Under the pieces are notes generated by a model, which saw only the letters and a program-made list of their open reading frames with translations, did not search any database and was not told the origin of the DNA. A program made the translations under genes and the position numbers. Below, one piece after another: positions 16,622-25,489 of a stretch of DNA of 64,000 nt (its first letter is position 1; the number at the start of each line of letters is the position of its first letter). The stretch covers positions 1,426,001 to 1,490,000 of the forward strand of contig NZ_CP141769.1 of NCBI RefSeq assembly GCF_035621355.1. Direction: 5' to 3'. The stretch comes from Thiobacillus sp. SCUT-2. GTDB lineage: Bacteria > Pseudomonadota > Gammaproteobacteria > Burkholderiales > Thiobacillaceae.

Positions 16622-17049
16622 GATGATCGCTCCTTGAACACGCGGACATTCGCGCGAGGGTCAAGATAGCGATCGAGAATTAGGCGACAGTTAGCCGGTG
16701 CAATTTCCCAGTGTGATGCGCCAACGCGGCTTGGCTCGATGCACGATGACGTTGCGGCCGACGTTCTGCTTGTCCTCGCAGTGTTCCAGATGCCCGGAAC
16801 TTGTCGGGATGAACCGCGCCACCCGGGCCGCCTTGGTATTGACCGGCCGTTCGGACCGACGACGCGACGTCCGCCAATTTTGCCCCAGTGGCGCTCGTCT
16901 GGGCCTCATCCGTGCAGCGATCGCTCGGAATACTGGCGCCTACCCCTTACCCGAATCGGGATTCTGGCTGGCCTAATTCTGGCCTAACTTTTAATCGATA
17001 CGCTTCCAACTGCGCGAATGTCCGCGTGCCTTTTGCGAAAGGATTCGAG
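16622..17049. promoter_or_regulatory. Divergent promoter region with a shared 17-bp motif
   Basis: 428 bp between the PepSY operon (minus) and the ABC exporter operon (plus). GCGCGAATGTCCGCGTG is present twice in inverted orientation: on the minus strand at 16639-16655 and on the plus strand at 17012-17028. In both cases it sits about 20 nt before the start codon. The arrangement fits an operator or leader element that ties the two operons together. No other structure stands out. Confidence 0.5.
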
Positions 17050-17289
17050 ATGAACACCAGATTTCTGCTTCCCCTCCTAGCCGGATGCCTCGCGGTTTCG
17101 GGCTTGCCCGCGTTTGCCGCGAACGCCGCGGCGCCGTCCGGCGAGCCTGCGGTGGCGGCCAAACACCAGCCGGTGCGCCACACAAAGGAAACCAAGAAGG
17201 CCGAAAAGAAAGAAGAACGCTCGGAAAACAAGAAGGAAGAGCGCAAGGAAACGCGAGCCCAGGAGAAAAAGGAGGAAATGAAGAAGTAG
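17050..17289 (+). CDS. Small exported Lys/Glu-rich protein
   Basis: 79 residues. A clear signal peptide (FLLPLLAGCLAVSGLPAFA, cleavage after about residue 24) is followed by a short linker and a highly charged tail of alternating Lys and Glu (KKAEKKEERSENKKEER), probably an extended helix. AAAGGA lies about 8 nt upstream of the ATG. It is the first gene of the plus-strand operon. Function unknown; such tails can bind anionic surfaces. Confidence 0.6.
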   Translation: MNTRFLLPLLAGCLAVSGLPAFAANAAAPSGEPAVAAKHQPVRHTKETKKAEKKEERSENKKEERKETRAQEKKEEMKK

Positions 17290-17299
17290 CAGGGCGGCA

Positions 17300-17323
17300 G
17301 GACCCGGGCACGTGCCTGGGTCC
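17300..17323. terminator. Hairpin after the Lys-rich gene
   Basis: GGACCCGGGCA pairs with TGCCTGGGTCC with one mismatch and a 2-nt gap. No T-tract follows, so it may lower read-through or protect the upstream message rather than end transcription. Confidence 0.3.
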
Positions 17324-17371
17324 GCGCGCCTGCTTCGTGAGTCTCTCCGACCAGACCGAAGGGGAACAGCG

Positions 17372-18286
17372 ATGTTGATCGAGATCGATAGACTGGAGTT
17401 GTCACTGCACCACCGCCGCATCCTCGCCGGCGTGAACCTGCACATGCAACCCGGGGACATCTATGGGCTCCTGGGCCCGAACGGGGCGGGCAAGAGCACG
17501 ACCATGTCCGTGTTGAACGGCCTGCGGCGGGCGTCCTCTGGCAGCGTCTCCGTACTGGGCATGGACCCATGGACGCAGCGCCGGGATGTGCATCGTCAGA
17601 TCGGCGTGCTTCCCGAGCAGGCGGGCTTCTATGACTGGATGAGCGCGCAGGACTATCTGCTGTGGTTTGCCGAGCTCTATGGCCGTGCGCTTGCCGCAGG
17701 CGAGATCGCGTCGCATCTGGCGCAGGTCGGTCTGGATGCGAAGAATGCGGACCCCATCGGCACTTATTCGCGCGGCATGAAACAACGTCTCGGGCTGGCA
17801 CGCGCGCTGCTCAATCGCCCCAAGCTTCTGGTGCTCGACGAACCGACGAACGGCCTCGATCCCCGCGGGCGACGCGAAATTCACGATATGCTCCTTGGAC
17901 TGGCGCGGGAAAACGGCGTGGGCGTTCTCCTGTGCACTCATCTTCTCGACGATGTCGATCGCCTCTGCACGCGCATCGGCGTTCTTAATCAGGGCAAGAC
18001 CGTGGTCGAAGGCAGCCTGTCCGAACTGCTGGCGAGCCGGCAGGCGGCTTTGCGCTACCGTTTGCGTCTCCTCGCGCCGCCGCCCCGAACCGAGTTTGCG
18101 TCTGGAATCCGAGTCGTTGCCCAAGAGGGCCAGTGGTGGCATCTGGATATCGGATCCGGAGTGTCGCCGCAGGACGCGTGGCGAGAACTCCTCGGTGCCG
18201 GCTGGGCCGTCAGCGAAATCCACAGGGAAGGCGGCGGTCTGGAGGATCTTTATCTCAACCTGACGACGACGGAGGCTGCAGCATGA
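17372..18286 (+). CDS. ABC transporter ATP-binding protein
   Basis: 304 residues. Walker A GPNGAGKST (35-43), signature-like YSRGMKQRLGLARAL and Walker B KLLVLDEPTNGLDP are intact, followed by the H-loop CTHLLDD. The C-terminal 80 residues are the regulatory extension seen in exporters of the NosF/CcmA/DrrA type. ATG 17372 follows a GGGGAA. The stop overlaps the permease start by 4 nt. It would power export of an unknown substrate through the next gene's protein. Confidence 0.9.
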   Translation: MLIEIDRLELSLHHRRILAGVNLHMQPGDIYGLLGPNGAGKSTTMSVLNGLRRASSGSVSVLGMDPWTQRRDVHRQIGVLPEQAGFYDWMSAQDYLLWFAELYGRALAAGEIASHLAQVGLDAKNADPIGTYSRGMKQRLGLARALLNRPKLLVLDEPTNGLDPRGRREIHDMLLGLARENGVGVLLCTHLLDDVDRLCTRIGVLNQGKTVVEGSLSELLASRQAALRYRLRLLAPPPRTEFASGIRVVAQEGQWWHLDIGSGVSPQDAWRELLGAGWAVSEIHREGGGLEDLYLNLTTTEAAA

Positions 18287-19035
18287 CAAGCATTGGTCTG
18301 ATCGCACGCAAGGAAAGCGGAGAGTTGCTCAAGAGCGGACGCGGGCTGGCCTGGCTGCTGGCCTTGAGCGTAATCCTCTCCGTCTTCAGCCTACTCTTCG
18401 TCAGTAACACCGAACTGAGCCTGCTGGACAACGCGCAGGTGGTGTACATGGTCATGGGGACCATCACGGCCTTGGGCGCTTTGCTGGCGGTGGTGCTGGG
18501 CAGCGATGCCATTGCCGGTGAAAAAGAGCGCGGCAGCCTCGTGCCCCTGTTGCTGACGCCGGTTTCCACCGGAGACATCGTGTTCGGCAAGATGGGTGGG
18601 CAGGTGGTGGCCTGGGTCGTGACCTATGCTCTCAGCCTGCCCTATTTGTGGGCGGTCGGCAGCAGCGGCCAGAACCTTGTGGAGGCCGTCGTGTACCTCG
18701 CACTCTTGGGTACGCCTGTCGTGCTTGGCTTCGGATTCTTCTCGCTCGGCCTGTCGGCGCGCTTCGGCAACGTGCGGGCCGCCCTGATCACCGCCTTGAT
18801 CGCCCTCATGCTCCTCGCCAGTCCTCTGCTTCTCGGGCCGGGCCTGCGACAAAGTGCGATCGGCAAGGCGTTCGACGCGGTCAATCCGTTCTCGGCGGCG
18901 GTCAACAGCTTCGACAGCGTGGTCATCGATTCCCAGCCATTCTCCATGCAGCTGGGCCGGTTCGCCGTCACGCTGATCTGGCTGGGACTGACCCTGTGGT
19001 TCGCGGGGCGCAGCGTGCGCACAGTCGAAATCTAG
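18283..19035 (+). CDS. ABC-2 type transporter permease
   Basis: 250 residues with six hydrophobic helices. An ABC-2 pattern is recognisable: the N-terminal IARKESGELLKSGRGL, then SDAIAGEKERGSLVPLLLTPVSTGDIVFGK, the typical cytoplasmic coupling segment. It resembles NosY-like permeases. The start is set by the ATGA overlap with the ATPase gene. Together with the following exported protein it forms a three-part export or assembly machine. Confidence 0.88.
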   Translation: MTSIGLIARKESGELLKSGRGLAWLLALSVILSVFSLLFVSNTELSLLDNAQVVYMVMGTITALGALLAVVLGSDAIAGEKERGSLVPLLLTPVSTGDIVFGKMGGQVVAWVVTYALSLPYLWAVGSSGQNLVEAVVYLALLGTPVVLGFGFFSLGLSARFGNVRAALITALIALMLLASPLLLGPGLRQSAIGKAFDAVNPFSAAVNSFDSVVIDSQPFSMQLGRFAVTLIWLGLTLWFAGRSVRTVEI

Positions 19036-19044
19036 GAGGCCGTG

Positions 19045-19605
19045 ATGAAACGAATCTCGCTTTGGCTTTTTGCGTGCCTGCTGACGCTCGGCACCGCAAG
19101 CGCGTGGGCGGTGGAACAACCTATGGACATCAGTCTGTCGGCAGATCCCTCCAACCCGGCGACGCCGCAGATGGGGGACCACATGAACTTCGTGAGCGTC
19201 ATCCGCAACAACAGCAGCGCACCGGCGCAGGGAATCGTGGCCTGGATCAGCTTGGTCCAGGTCGACCCGGGCCACGAGCAGCCCGTCGATCTGGAAGACT
19301 GGAGCGCTCACAAGGCGGTGACGCGGGCCTCGCTCGCGCCAGGTGAGCAGATCACCGTGCCATGGCCGATGCGCCTGATCCAGGCGGGCGACTATCGGGT
19401 CGTGATCAGCGCCGTCGAACGCAATACGCCGCACATCATCACCAGCCCCTTCCTCGACTTTCATGTGAAGCGCAAGCCGGTGGTCGAGTCCAAGCGCGTC
19501 CTGCCCGTCGCGTTCGGGGTGCCCGGCCTGCTCGGCCTGGCGATGCTATGGCGCCTGCGGCGGCGTTGGAGTGTGAGTCAGATGTTGAACCGAAGGGGCA
19601 AGTGA
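19045..19605 (+). CDS. Exported single-pass membrane protein next to the ABC exporter
   Basis: 186 residues. Signal peptide (LWLFACLLTLGTASAWA), then a beta-rich extracellular domain of about 120 residues (GDHMNFVSVIRNNSSAPAQGIVAWISLVQVDPG), like a CARDB/Ig-type fold, then one membrane helix (VLPVAFGVPGLLGLAMLW) and a basic tail. A GTG lies directly before the ATG with AGGAGG upstream; ATG 19045 is preferred. Lies 9 nt after the permease and is likely an accessory subunit. Confidence 0.65.
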   Translation: MKRISLWLFACLLTLGTASAWAVEQPMDISLSADPSNPATPQMGDHMNFVSVIRNNSSAPAQGIVAWISLVQVDPGHEQPVDLEDWSAHKAVTRASLAPGEQITVPWPMRLIQAGDYRVVISAVERNTPHIITSPFLDFHVKRKPVVESKRVLPVAFGVPGLLGLAMLWRLRRRWSVSQMLNRRGK

Positions 19606-19690
19606 CCGTCGCCCATGCGGAACGAAATGGCGTCGATGAGTCGACTGCGGGAACGGGTTTGGCGAGGGGAGTCAGGCTACAAGAATTGGA

Positions 19691-20299
19691 ATGGGAATGC
19701 CGATGGAGCATCTGAGTCAAGCGATCTTTTTGCTACTGAACGCGGGCCCGCACGCCTCGCCCAGGACAGTAGACGTTGCGCGCCTGCTCGCGGAGGATGT
19801 GATCTGGCTGGTGCCGCTGGGTCTCGTGCTCGGCTGGCTGCGCGGCTCCACGGCAGCGAGGGAAGCGCTGCTCAGTGCGACTGCCGCCGGCTTGACGGGG
19901 CTGCTCCTTAACCAAATCATTGGCTTGGCGTGGTACCACCCGCGGCCGTTTGAAGCCGGCATTGGACGGACCTTGATTCAGCATGTCCAGGACAGCTCGT
20001 TCCCGAGCGATCACCTGACCCTGATCTGGGCCGTCGCAACCAACCTCGCGCTGCACCAACAGACAAGGTTGGCGGGCTGGAGCCTTGCCCTGCTCGGCCT
20101 TCCGGTGGCCTGGGCGCGTATCTACCTTGGCGTGCATTTTCCGGCGGACATGCTGGGCGCCTCGGTTGTTGGCCTGTTCAGCGCGGGCTTGATGCGCCGC
20201 CTCGACGCGCGATTCGCCGAGCCCTTGGCCAGACGCCTGCAACCGCTTTACCGGATGGTGTGTGCGAGCCTGATCCGCCGCGGCTGGGCGCGGGAATGA
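19691..20299 (+). CDS. PAP2-family phosphatase (undecaprenyl-diphosphatase-like)
   Basis: 202 residues, five to six membrane helices. Motifs of the PAP2 superfamily: WYHPRPF, SSFPSDH, and ARIYLGVHFPADMLG with the catalytic His in the last. BcrC-type enzymes of this size remove phosphate from undecaprenyl diphosphate and help bacitracin resistance and cell-wall lipid recycling. Several in-frame ATGs are close together (19691, 19697, 19703); the first is used. The substrate is inferred from family only. Confidence 0.8.
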   Translation: MGMPMEHLSQAIFLLLNAGPHASPRTVDVARLLAEDVIWLVPLGLVLGWLRGSTAAREALLSATAAGLTGLLLNQIIGLAWYHPRPFEAGIGRTLIQHVQDSSFPSDHLTLIWAVATNLALHQQTRLAGWSLALLGLPVAWARIYLGVHFPADMLGASVVGLFSAGLMRRLDARFAEPLARRLQPLYRMVCASLIRRGWARE

Positions 20300-20509
20300 A
20301 CACGCGGATCAGAGGCGGCCCCGGGAATGCGATGGCTGCTTGCCGAAGAGGATTCGTCGATCGAGGAGGCGGTTTCCGTCACGCCACATGATGCGGCGTA
20401 CCCTGTCGCCTCGATCAAGGACCGCCGGCCGGCAACCCCGTGCACCCGCCCAAGTAGAATGCCGACTCCTTGATCTCCTTCTTCCTTCCATGATCGCGAC
20501 GGAGAGTCT

Positions 20510-22546
20510 GTGACGAACATCGTCCTGGACCTGGTTCATTGGACGGGGAGCCACCCCACGCTTGCCGGACTGCTGGTGGCCCTGGTTGCCTGTGCAGAGT
20601 CTTTGGCATTCATCGGACTGCTCGTCCCCGGCGCCATCGTGATGCTGGGTGCAGGTGCGCTCGTGGGCGTCGGCGCGCTGCCGTTTTGGAGCACGCTGTG
20701 TTGGGCCGTCGGGGGCGCGATCGTCGGCGACGGCGTGAGCTACTGGATTGGGCACCGCTATTCGCGCCGATTCACGCGCCTTCGCTTCGTTCGCGGCCAT
20801 CCGGAGTTGCTGGAACGTGGCGAGGCGTTCTTCAGGCGCCACGGGGGCAAGAGCATCATGCTGGCGCGCTTCGTCGGGCCCGTTAGACCTGTCGTGCCCG
20901 TCGTAGCCGGGATGCTGGGTATGTCGCCAGGGCGCTTTTATGCCTATAACGCGCTCTCGGCACTCGCCTGGGCGCCGGCCCATTTGATCCCGGGAATGGC
21001 TTTCGGCGCCTCGCTCGCGCTGGCCGGCCAGGTTGCGGGCCGGCTGACTCTTGGGCTAAGTGCGCTTCTCGCGTTCGTCTGGATCGTCATGTGGGGCGCG
21101 CGTTCGCTTTACCGGTGGGTTGCGCCCCACGCCAACGGCTGGGCGGCCAAGGCGATGAACTGGAGCCAAGGCCATCCTCGCCTGGCCTGGCTGGTCGGCG
21201 ATCTGCTGGATCCGGAACGCCCGGTTTCTCGCCCGTTGCTGGCATGGCTCGCGCTTTTGATCGGCTCGGGCTGGTTGTTCTTTGGCGTCCTCGAAGACGT
21301 CGTGGGCCTGGACCCCTTGGTCTACGCGGGCCAATCCTTGTTTCACCTCTTGCAGGGGCTGCGCACGCCCGCTGGCGACTTGATCATGACGGCCCTGACC
21401 GAGATGGGAGACGCTGCCGTGGTCATCCCGGTCCTTCTCGCAGTGCTCGCCTGGCTAGCGTGGAAACGTGTGTGGCGCGATGCACGGTACTGGCTGGCCG
21501 CCGCTGGATTCGGTGCGCTCGCGGTCGTTTCGCTGAAGATGACGCTGCACTTTCCCCGGCCTGTCGCTCTCTATACCGGAACGGACGCTTACAGTTTTCC
21601 GAGCGGTCATACCACGCTGAGTACGGTGATCTATGGCTTCCTGGCGGTGCTGAGTGCCCGCAGCCTGTCGGCGCGCACGCGCTGGATTCCTTACGCGTTG
21701 GCGGTCATGCTGGTCAGCGGAATCGCGTTCTCGCGCCTTTACCTTGGTGCGCATTGGCTGGCCGACGTCATTGCGGGAATCGGACTGGGGACAGCGTGGG
21801 TTGCTGTGCTGGCGATTGCCCGCGGACGCCATGCCGGAAGCGATGCCCCCATTCCGTGGCTGCCGGTCGTCGGCCTCGTGGCGTTTCTCACTGCAGCAAC
21901 TTGGCACATTCACGATCGGCTTGCGGCGGACCTCGACCGCTACGTTGTGAAGGTCGCGGCTGAGCACATCAGCGAACAGGCTTGGTGGGACTCGGGGTCG
22001 CAAGTGCCCGCGTATCGCCTGGACCTGCAAGGCGAAATGGCGCAACCATTGAACATCCAGTGGGCGGGACGCCTGGATGTCTTGAAGCAGGCGCTTTCCT
22101 CGCAGGGGTGGCACGTGCCGCTGCTGCTTTCTCCGCGCGCCGCCCTGCAATGGCTCTTGCCCCATGCTCCCATTGATCGGCTTCCCGTGCTGCCACAACT
22201 TCATGATGGCCGTTCCGAGGCGCTGGTCATGGTCCATGCCGGCGACCCCAGGCTGCGTCCGGGTGAGCAGCTCATTCTGCGCGTGTGGCCGACCGCGGCA
22301 TCGCTTGAACCCTCTGGCGCACCCTTATGGGTCGGCACCGTCGCGTGGCAGCGCATCGCGCGGCTCCCCCTGATAGGTTTTCCCGGCACGACCGACCGCT
22401 ACAGCGAAGCGCTCGCGATGCTGCGACCTACCGTCACCGAGTTTCGTGAGCGGATCGTGACGCGAAACGTCGGGATGGCGGAAGAAGTCGAGGAGAATGG
22501 TCGCAACTGGAATGGAGACACGTTGCTCATCGCTGCCGGGCCATGA
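20510..22546 (+). CDS. DedA-PAP2-LssY three-domain membrane protein
   Basis: 678 residues from GTG 20510, with GGAGAG upstream. Residues about 15-200 are a DedA/SNARE-associated domain (ESLAFIGLLVPGAIVMLGAGAL; FVGPVRPVVPVVAGMLGM). Residues about 240-440 are a PAP2 phosphatase (KMTLHFPRPV, YSFPSGHTTLST, SRLYLGAHWLADV). Residues about 480-678 are an LssY C-terminal-like soluble domain (YVVKVAAEHI...). DedA proteins help flip undecaprenyl phosphate or phospholipids, and PAP2 enzymes dephosphorylate lipid pyrophosphates, so a coupled dephosphorylate-and-recycle role is plausible. It is the last gene of the plus-strand operon. Confidence 0.85.
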   Translation: MTNIVLDLVHWTGSHPTLAGLLVALVACAESLAFIGLLVPGAIVMLGAGALVGVGALPFWSTLCWAVGGAIVGDGVSYWIGHRYSRRFTRLRFVRGHPELLERGEAFFRRHGGKSIMLARFVGPVRPVVPVVAGMLGMSPGRFYAYNALSALAWAPAHLIPGMAFGASLALAGQVAGRLTLGLSALLAFVWIVMWGARSLYRWVAPHANGWAAKAMNWSQGHPRLAWLVGDLLDPERPVSRPLLAWLALLIGSGWLFFGVLEDVVGLDPLVYAGQSLFHLLQGLRTPAGDLIMTALTEMGDAAVVIPVLLAVLAWLAWKRVWRDARYWLAAAGFGALAVVSLKMTLHFPRPVALYTGTDAYSFPSGHTTLSTVIYGFLAVLSARSLSARTRWIPYALAVMLVSGIAFSRLYLGAHWLADVIAGIGLGTAWVAVLAIARGRHAGSDAPIPWLPVVGLVAFLTAATWHIHDRLAADLDRYVVKVAAEHISEQAWWDSGSQVPAYRLDLQGEMAQPLNIQWAGRLDVLKQALSSQGWHVPLLLSPRAALQWLLPHAPIDRLPVLPQLHDGRSEALVMVHAGDPRLRPGEQLILRVWPTAASLEPSGAPLWVGTVAWQRIARLPLIGFPGTTDRYSEALAMLRPTVTEFRERIVTRNVGMAEEVEENGRNWNGDTLLIAAGP

Positions 22547-22772
22547 GTTCTTGACCAGGATCTAGAAGCTTCCTATTTGCCTCCGGCGTCGCTGCGCAGC
22601 GAGTCCAGCAGGACACAAGCGTTCAACGCCGGACGAACCGGTGAGCGCGGCCTTTGTCGTGAATCCAGTCGCGCTCGGAGCAGCCATTCGCGAGATTCTT
22701 GGAGACGACCGTCCGGTTACCTACCTATAGCGGGCGGCCCCGGCTCTGGGCGCAGCTGGCAGCTTTGGCCGA

Positions 22773-22786
22773 AGACCTGACATATG
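22773..22786. repeat. 14-bp direct repeat, right copy
   Basis: AGACCTGACATATG, identical to 12117-12130. The 270 bp stretch 22547-22816 around it has no credible gene and looks like debris between the envelope module and the CBASS genes. Confidence 0.4.
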
Positions 22787-22816
22787 CGTCATGAGAACAA
22801 ATTGCGATCACGCTCT

Positions 22817-23803
22817 TCAAGCCGCCTCTGATCTCTCCGGAGACGGCGGCCTCTGCGCCCAAGCCCCGATTGCTGGCAGGGGTGTGAACGGCGCTGCAAC
22901 TTCCCTGAAAAACCGCTCTAGCTTGGGCCGGGCCTCTCTCGCCTCTGACTCGCCAAGCCCCCTGAGCCTGGATATGCCGCGTGCGTTGTCCAGCTCGAAG
23001 GTCCCGGCTGCGACCTGCGGTGCGATGCGGTTGATCTGATCGTGCCCTCCGAGAAGGACCGCCGCGGTGCCCTGTGCGCCAGAGGACTGCCCCGCGCTCA
23101 CAACATCTAGCAGCTTTGCTGCCCAGGAGAGCTTGCCCGCCGCCAACCACCCGTCACCGTTCAGCTTCATGGGCGAGGCCGTGCAGCTGAGGCTAAGCAT
23201 GTGCACGTCTCGTGGATTCCACCCCAGGATGCCGACCGCCTCAACGGCAGCGACACCCGCGGGATCGTTCGCCCAGATGCCCCCATCGATGAGCGCCGTG
23301 CCACCGGGAAGCTTGTGGGTCGGAAGAAACGTTGGAGCCGCGGACGTGGCCAGCGCGACGTCGACCATGTCACGCTTCCTGTCTTCCTGGAACCGTTCAT
23401 GATGGGCGGTTTTGAAGATGTACACCTTTCCCGTCTCAAGGTTCTGGGACGGGATAACCAGGCGCGTCACGCTGTCGCCAAGCTTGCGGTCGCCGAACTG
23501 GGCCAGCAGGGCCGCTTTGAGCCCGTCCGCAGAGTGCTTTCGAGTTAAAAAGTGCTTGGCCCTGGCAGCCAAGCCGTTATTGGCGAAGAGGCCTGGCCCA
23601 TACTTTTCGTAGAACTCCAGGATCTCCCGGGCCCGGTAACCGGCCCCGAGTGCCAACGCGATGATCCCGCCCGTGGACGTGCCCGCTATGAGGTCGAAGT
23701 AGCTTCCGATGGGCTCCGGCAGGTCTTCCTCGAGCTTTGCCAGGAATGCTGCCGGGAACACGCCCTTGATTCCGCCACCATCGATCGAGAGGATTTTTCT
23801 CAA
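22817..23803 (-). CDS. capV: Patatin-like phospholipase, CBASS effector (CapV-like)
   Basis: 328 residues. The oxyanion hole DGGGIKG (8-14), nucleophile GTSTGG (S43) and catalytic D173 in LIDGGIWAND form the complete patatin Ser-Asp dyad. In CBASS such enzymes are switched on by a cyclic nucleotide and degrade the inner membrane so that an infected cell dies. The start is 12 nt after the CD-NTase stop on the same strand, so the two are co-transcribed. No E1/E2 or JAB genes (Cap2/Cap3) are present, which makes it a type I-like short CBASS. Confidence 0.88.
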   Translation of the reverse strand: MRKILSIDGGGIKGVFPAAFLAKLEEDLPEPIGSYFDLIAGTSTGGIIALALGAGYRAREILEFYEKYGPGLFANNGLAARAKHFLTRKHSADGLKAALLAQFGDRKLGDSVTRLVIPSQNLETGKVYIFKTAHHERFQEDRKRDMVDVALATSAAPTFLPTHKLPGGTALIDGGIWANDPAGVAAVEAVGILGWNPRDVHMLSLSCTASPMKLNGDGWLAAGKLSWAAKLLDVVSAGQSSGAQGTAAVLLGGHDQINRIAPQVAAGTFELDNARGISRLRGLGESEAREARPKLERFFREVAAPFTPLPAIGAWAQRPPSPERSEAA

Positions 23804-23815
23804 AGCGCCACCTGC

Positions 23816-25360
23816 TCAGCCGATGTTCACGATATATGCGCCACTGCGGGCGACGAGGTAGCCGTCCTTCACGATGAAGCACTCGATAGTGTGCGAGCCG
23901 GCATACAACGTGGCTTCCTGATGCGTAATGGCGCCTCTCTCCACTGTTCCAGCATCAAACCCGCCGCGCAGGCCACCCGAGACCGCAGCGGCCTCAGGGC
24001 CCTCATTCACGACCTGCCAGAACACCTGGTACGGTGCCGGCACGTCGGTCTTGGCCTTGAAGGTCAGCTTGGCATGCTTGGGCAGGTCCGGACCGTTAGA
24101 CCTGAAGCGCTCACGCCGATACCCGTTCCGGACAATCCACGCTTCTTGGAGGGAGACAGTGCCTTGCCTGACCTGCGGCCAAGGCGCTTGCTGCTTGTGC
24201 CGGGCCCAAAACGCGCTGATGTCCCGGCCGAACGGCAGCCTGGGGACGGCGCCGCCATTCGATTTTGCAGCCGTCGCAACGCTGCTGCCTAGCAGCCTGG
24301 CCGCCACTGTGGCCAACCCGTCGCGACCAGTATGGGCTGCCAGTTCCGCGAAGTCGGCCTGGGCTTGGGCGAGCCACCGGTAGAACATCGTTTTGCGCCG
24401 GGGGTACTTTTGCCAGCGGTCGGCAAAGTTTTCAGACGGGTCCGAAGGGTTGGCGATCCACGTGACACCCGCTCGGTCCTCGATGTGGCTGGCCATCCTG
24501 TCGAGAATTGCCAATACGGCGTGCCCCACGTGCGCTTCGTTGTTATAAGAAAGACCAGCCAGCGTTGTGATGATGATCGAGATCGGCTTGTCATCCGGGT
24601 CGTCGGCGAACATGATGTCGCGGTGCCGCTTCAGGATTTGGACAGCCTGCTGCAGCGGGGTTTTGACCTTGTAATCGGGGATATCCTCGACATTCGCCCT
24701 GATGTTCAGGGCCATACCTTCCCGGCGGGACTTGAAGCTCTCCGTCATGCGACTGCGGAACCAGTTCGTGTACCCCTTTGGATTGCTGCGCGGCCAATCC
24801 CTGCTGACGTCAAGGTATCGCGGGTGCTCGTTGTCCGTGATGGCGATCGCGGTCTGTACCCACCGGGGATCTGCCTCGGTGTCCCCCAGGAGCCCAAGCA
24901 TCCGCGCACCATCCGGAAGAGCGGGCAAGGCGTCCAGGTGGAACTGGGCGTCGTCAGCATATTCGAGCGTCCAACACCGCCTCCCCTCGGACATGCCCTT
25001 CTTCATCCCGTGCGCTTCGGCATACAACTGGATCTCGTACCCGAATCGCTCCTTGAGGTCCTGCTGGCTCAACGTGTCCATACTAAGGCCGAGTTCACAG
25101 ACGAGATCAATGTCGTAGTGTTCCTCGCCATTCACCGGGCGGATGGGCGTGCCCAGCCGAAACGAGCCCTGGACGTACACGTCCGGCGAGAAGTCCTTCA
25201 GCGTCGACGCATCCCGCCCCAGCCAGTTGGCTACTGATAGGTAGCGATCCTCGGCCTGTTCGTACCGGCCGGGGGGAACGTCAAGTTCCGCCGCAAGGCG
25301 TTCAAGATAATCTGCGGCTTGCGCCGACAGCTGCACTCGTGTTGTCTCTCTAATTGTCAT
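23816..25360 (-). CDS. CD-NTase (cyclic oligonucleotide synthase) with AGS_C sensor domain
   Basis: 514 residues, with GGAAAGG upstream of the ATG. The nucleotidyltransferase core has VQGSFRLGT (65-71), YDIDL with D83 and D85, and the third acid D143 in FHLDALP, all needed for cyclic dinucleotide or trinucleotide synthesis. An all-helical second part follows (KTPLQQAVQILKRHRDIMF). Residues about 370-514 are a beta-rich C-terminal domain ending TIECFIVKDGYLVARSGAYIVNIG, matching the adenylyl/guanylyl-and-SMODS C-terminal sensor domain. The product nucleotide cannot be told from sequence. It precedes the patatin effector. Confidence 0.9.
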   Translation of the reverse strand: MTIRETTRVQLSAQAADYLERLAAELDVPPGRYEQAEDRYLSVANWLGRDASTLKDFSPDVYVQGSFRLGTPIRPVNGEEHYDIDLVCELGLSMDTLSQQDLKERFGYEIQLYAEAHGMKKGMSEGRRCWTLEYADDAQFHLDALPALPDGARMLGLLGDTEADPRWVQTAIAITDNEHPRYLDVSRDWPRSNPKGYTNWFRSRMTESFKSRREGMALNIRANVEDIPDYKVKTPLQQAVQILKRHRDIMFADDPDDKPISIIITTLAGLSYNNEAHVGHAVLAILDRMASHIEDRAGVTWIANPSDPSENFADRWQKYPRRKTMFYRWLAQAQADFAELAAHTGRDGLATVAARLLGSSVATAAKSNGGAVPRLPFGRDISAFWARHKQQAPWPQVRQGTVSLQEAWIVRNGYRRERFRSNGPDLPKHAKLTFKAKTDVPAPYQVFWQVVNEGPEAAAVSGGLRGGFDAGTVERGAITHQEATLYAGSHTIECFIVKDGYLVARSGAYIVNIG

Positions 25361-25458
25361 CGCAACCTTTCCGGGGTAGCCCCCTTGAGCCCAGTCGGAA
25401 ACGAATGGGCAGACAGTCCTGCCGCCGGCGGCAGGGCATCCGTTGTTCGAAAAGATGG

Positions 25459-25482
25459 GATGGCAGGCCGAAGCCTGCCATC
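25459..25482 (-). terminator. Rho-independent terminator between the 48-residue gene and the CD-NTase gene
   Basis: Read on the minus strand: GATGGCAGGC, loop TTCG, GCCTGCCATC, then CCATCTTTTC. A perfect 10-bp stem with a stable UUCG loop and a short T-tract, starting 8 nt after the stop of the small gene. It should limit read-through into the CBASS genes. Confidence 0.7.
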
Positions 25483-25489
25483 GCCCTGT

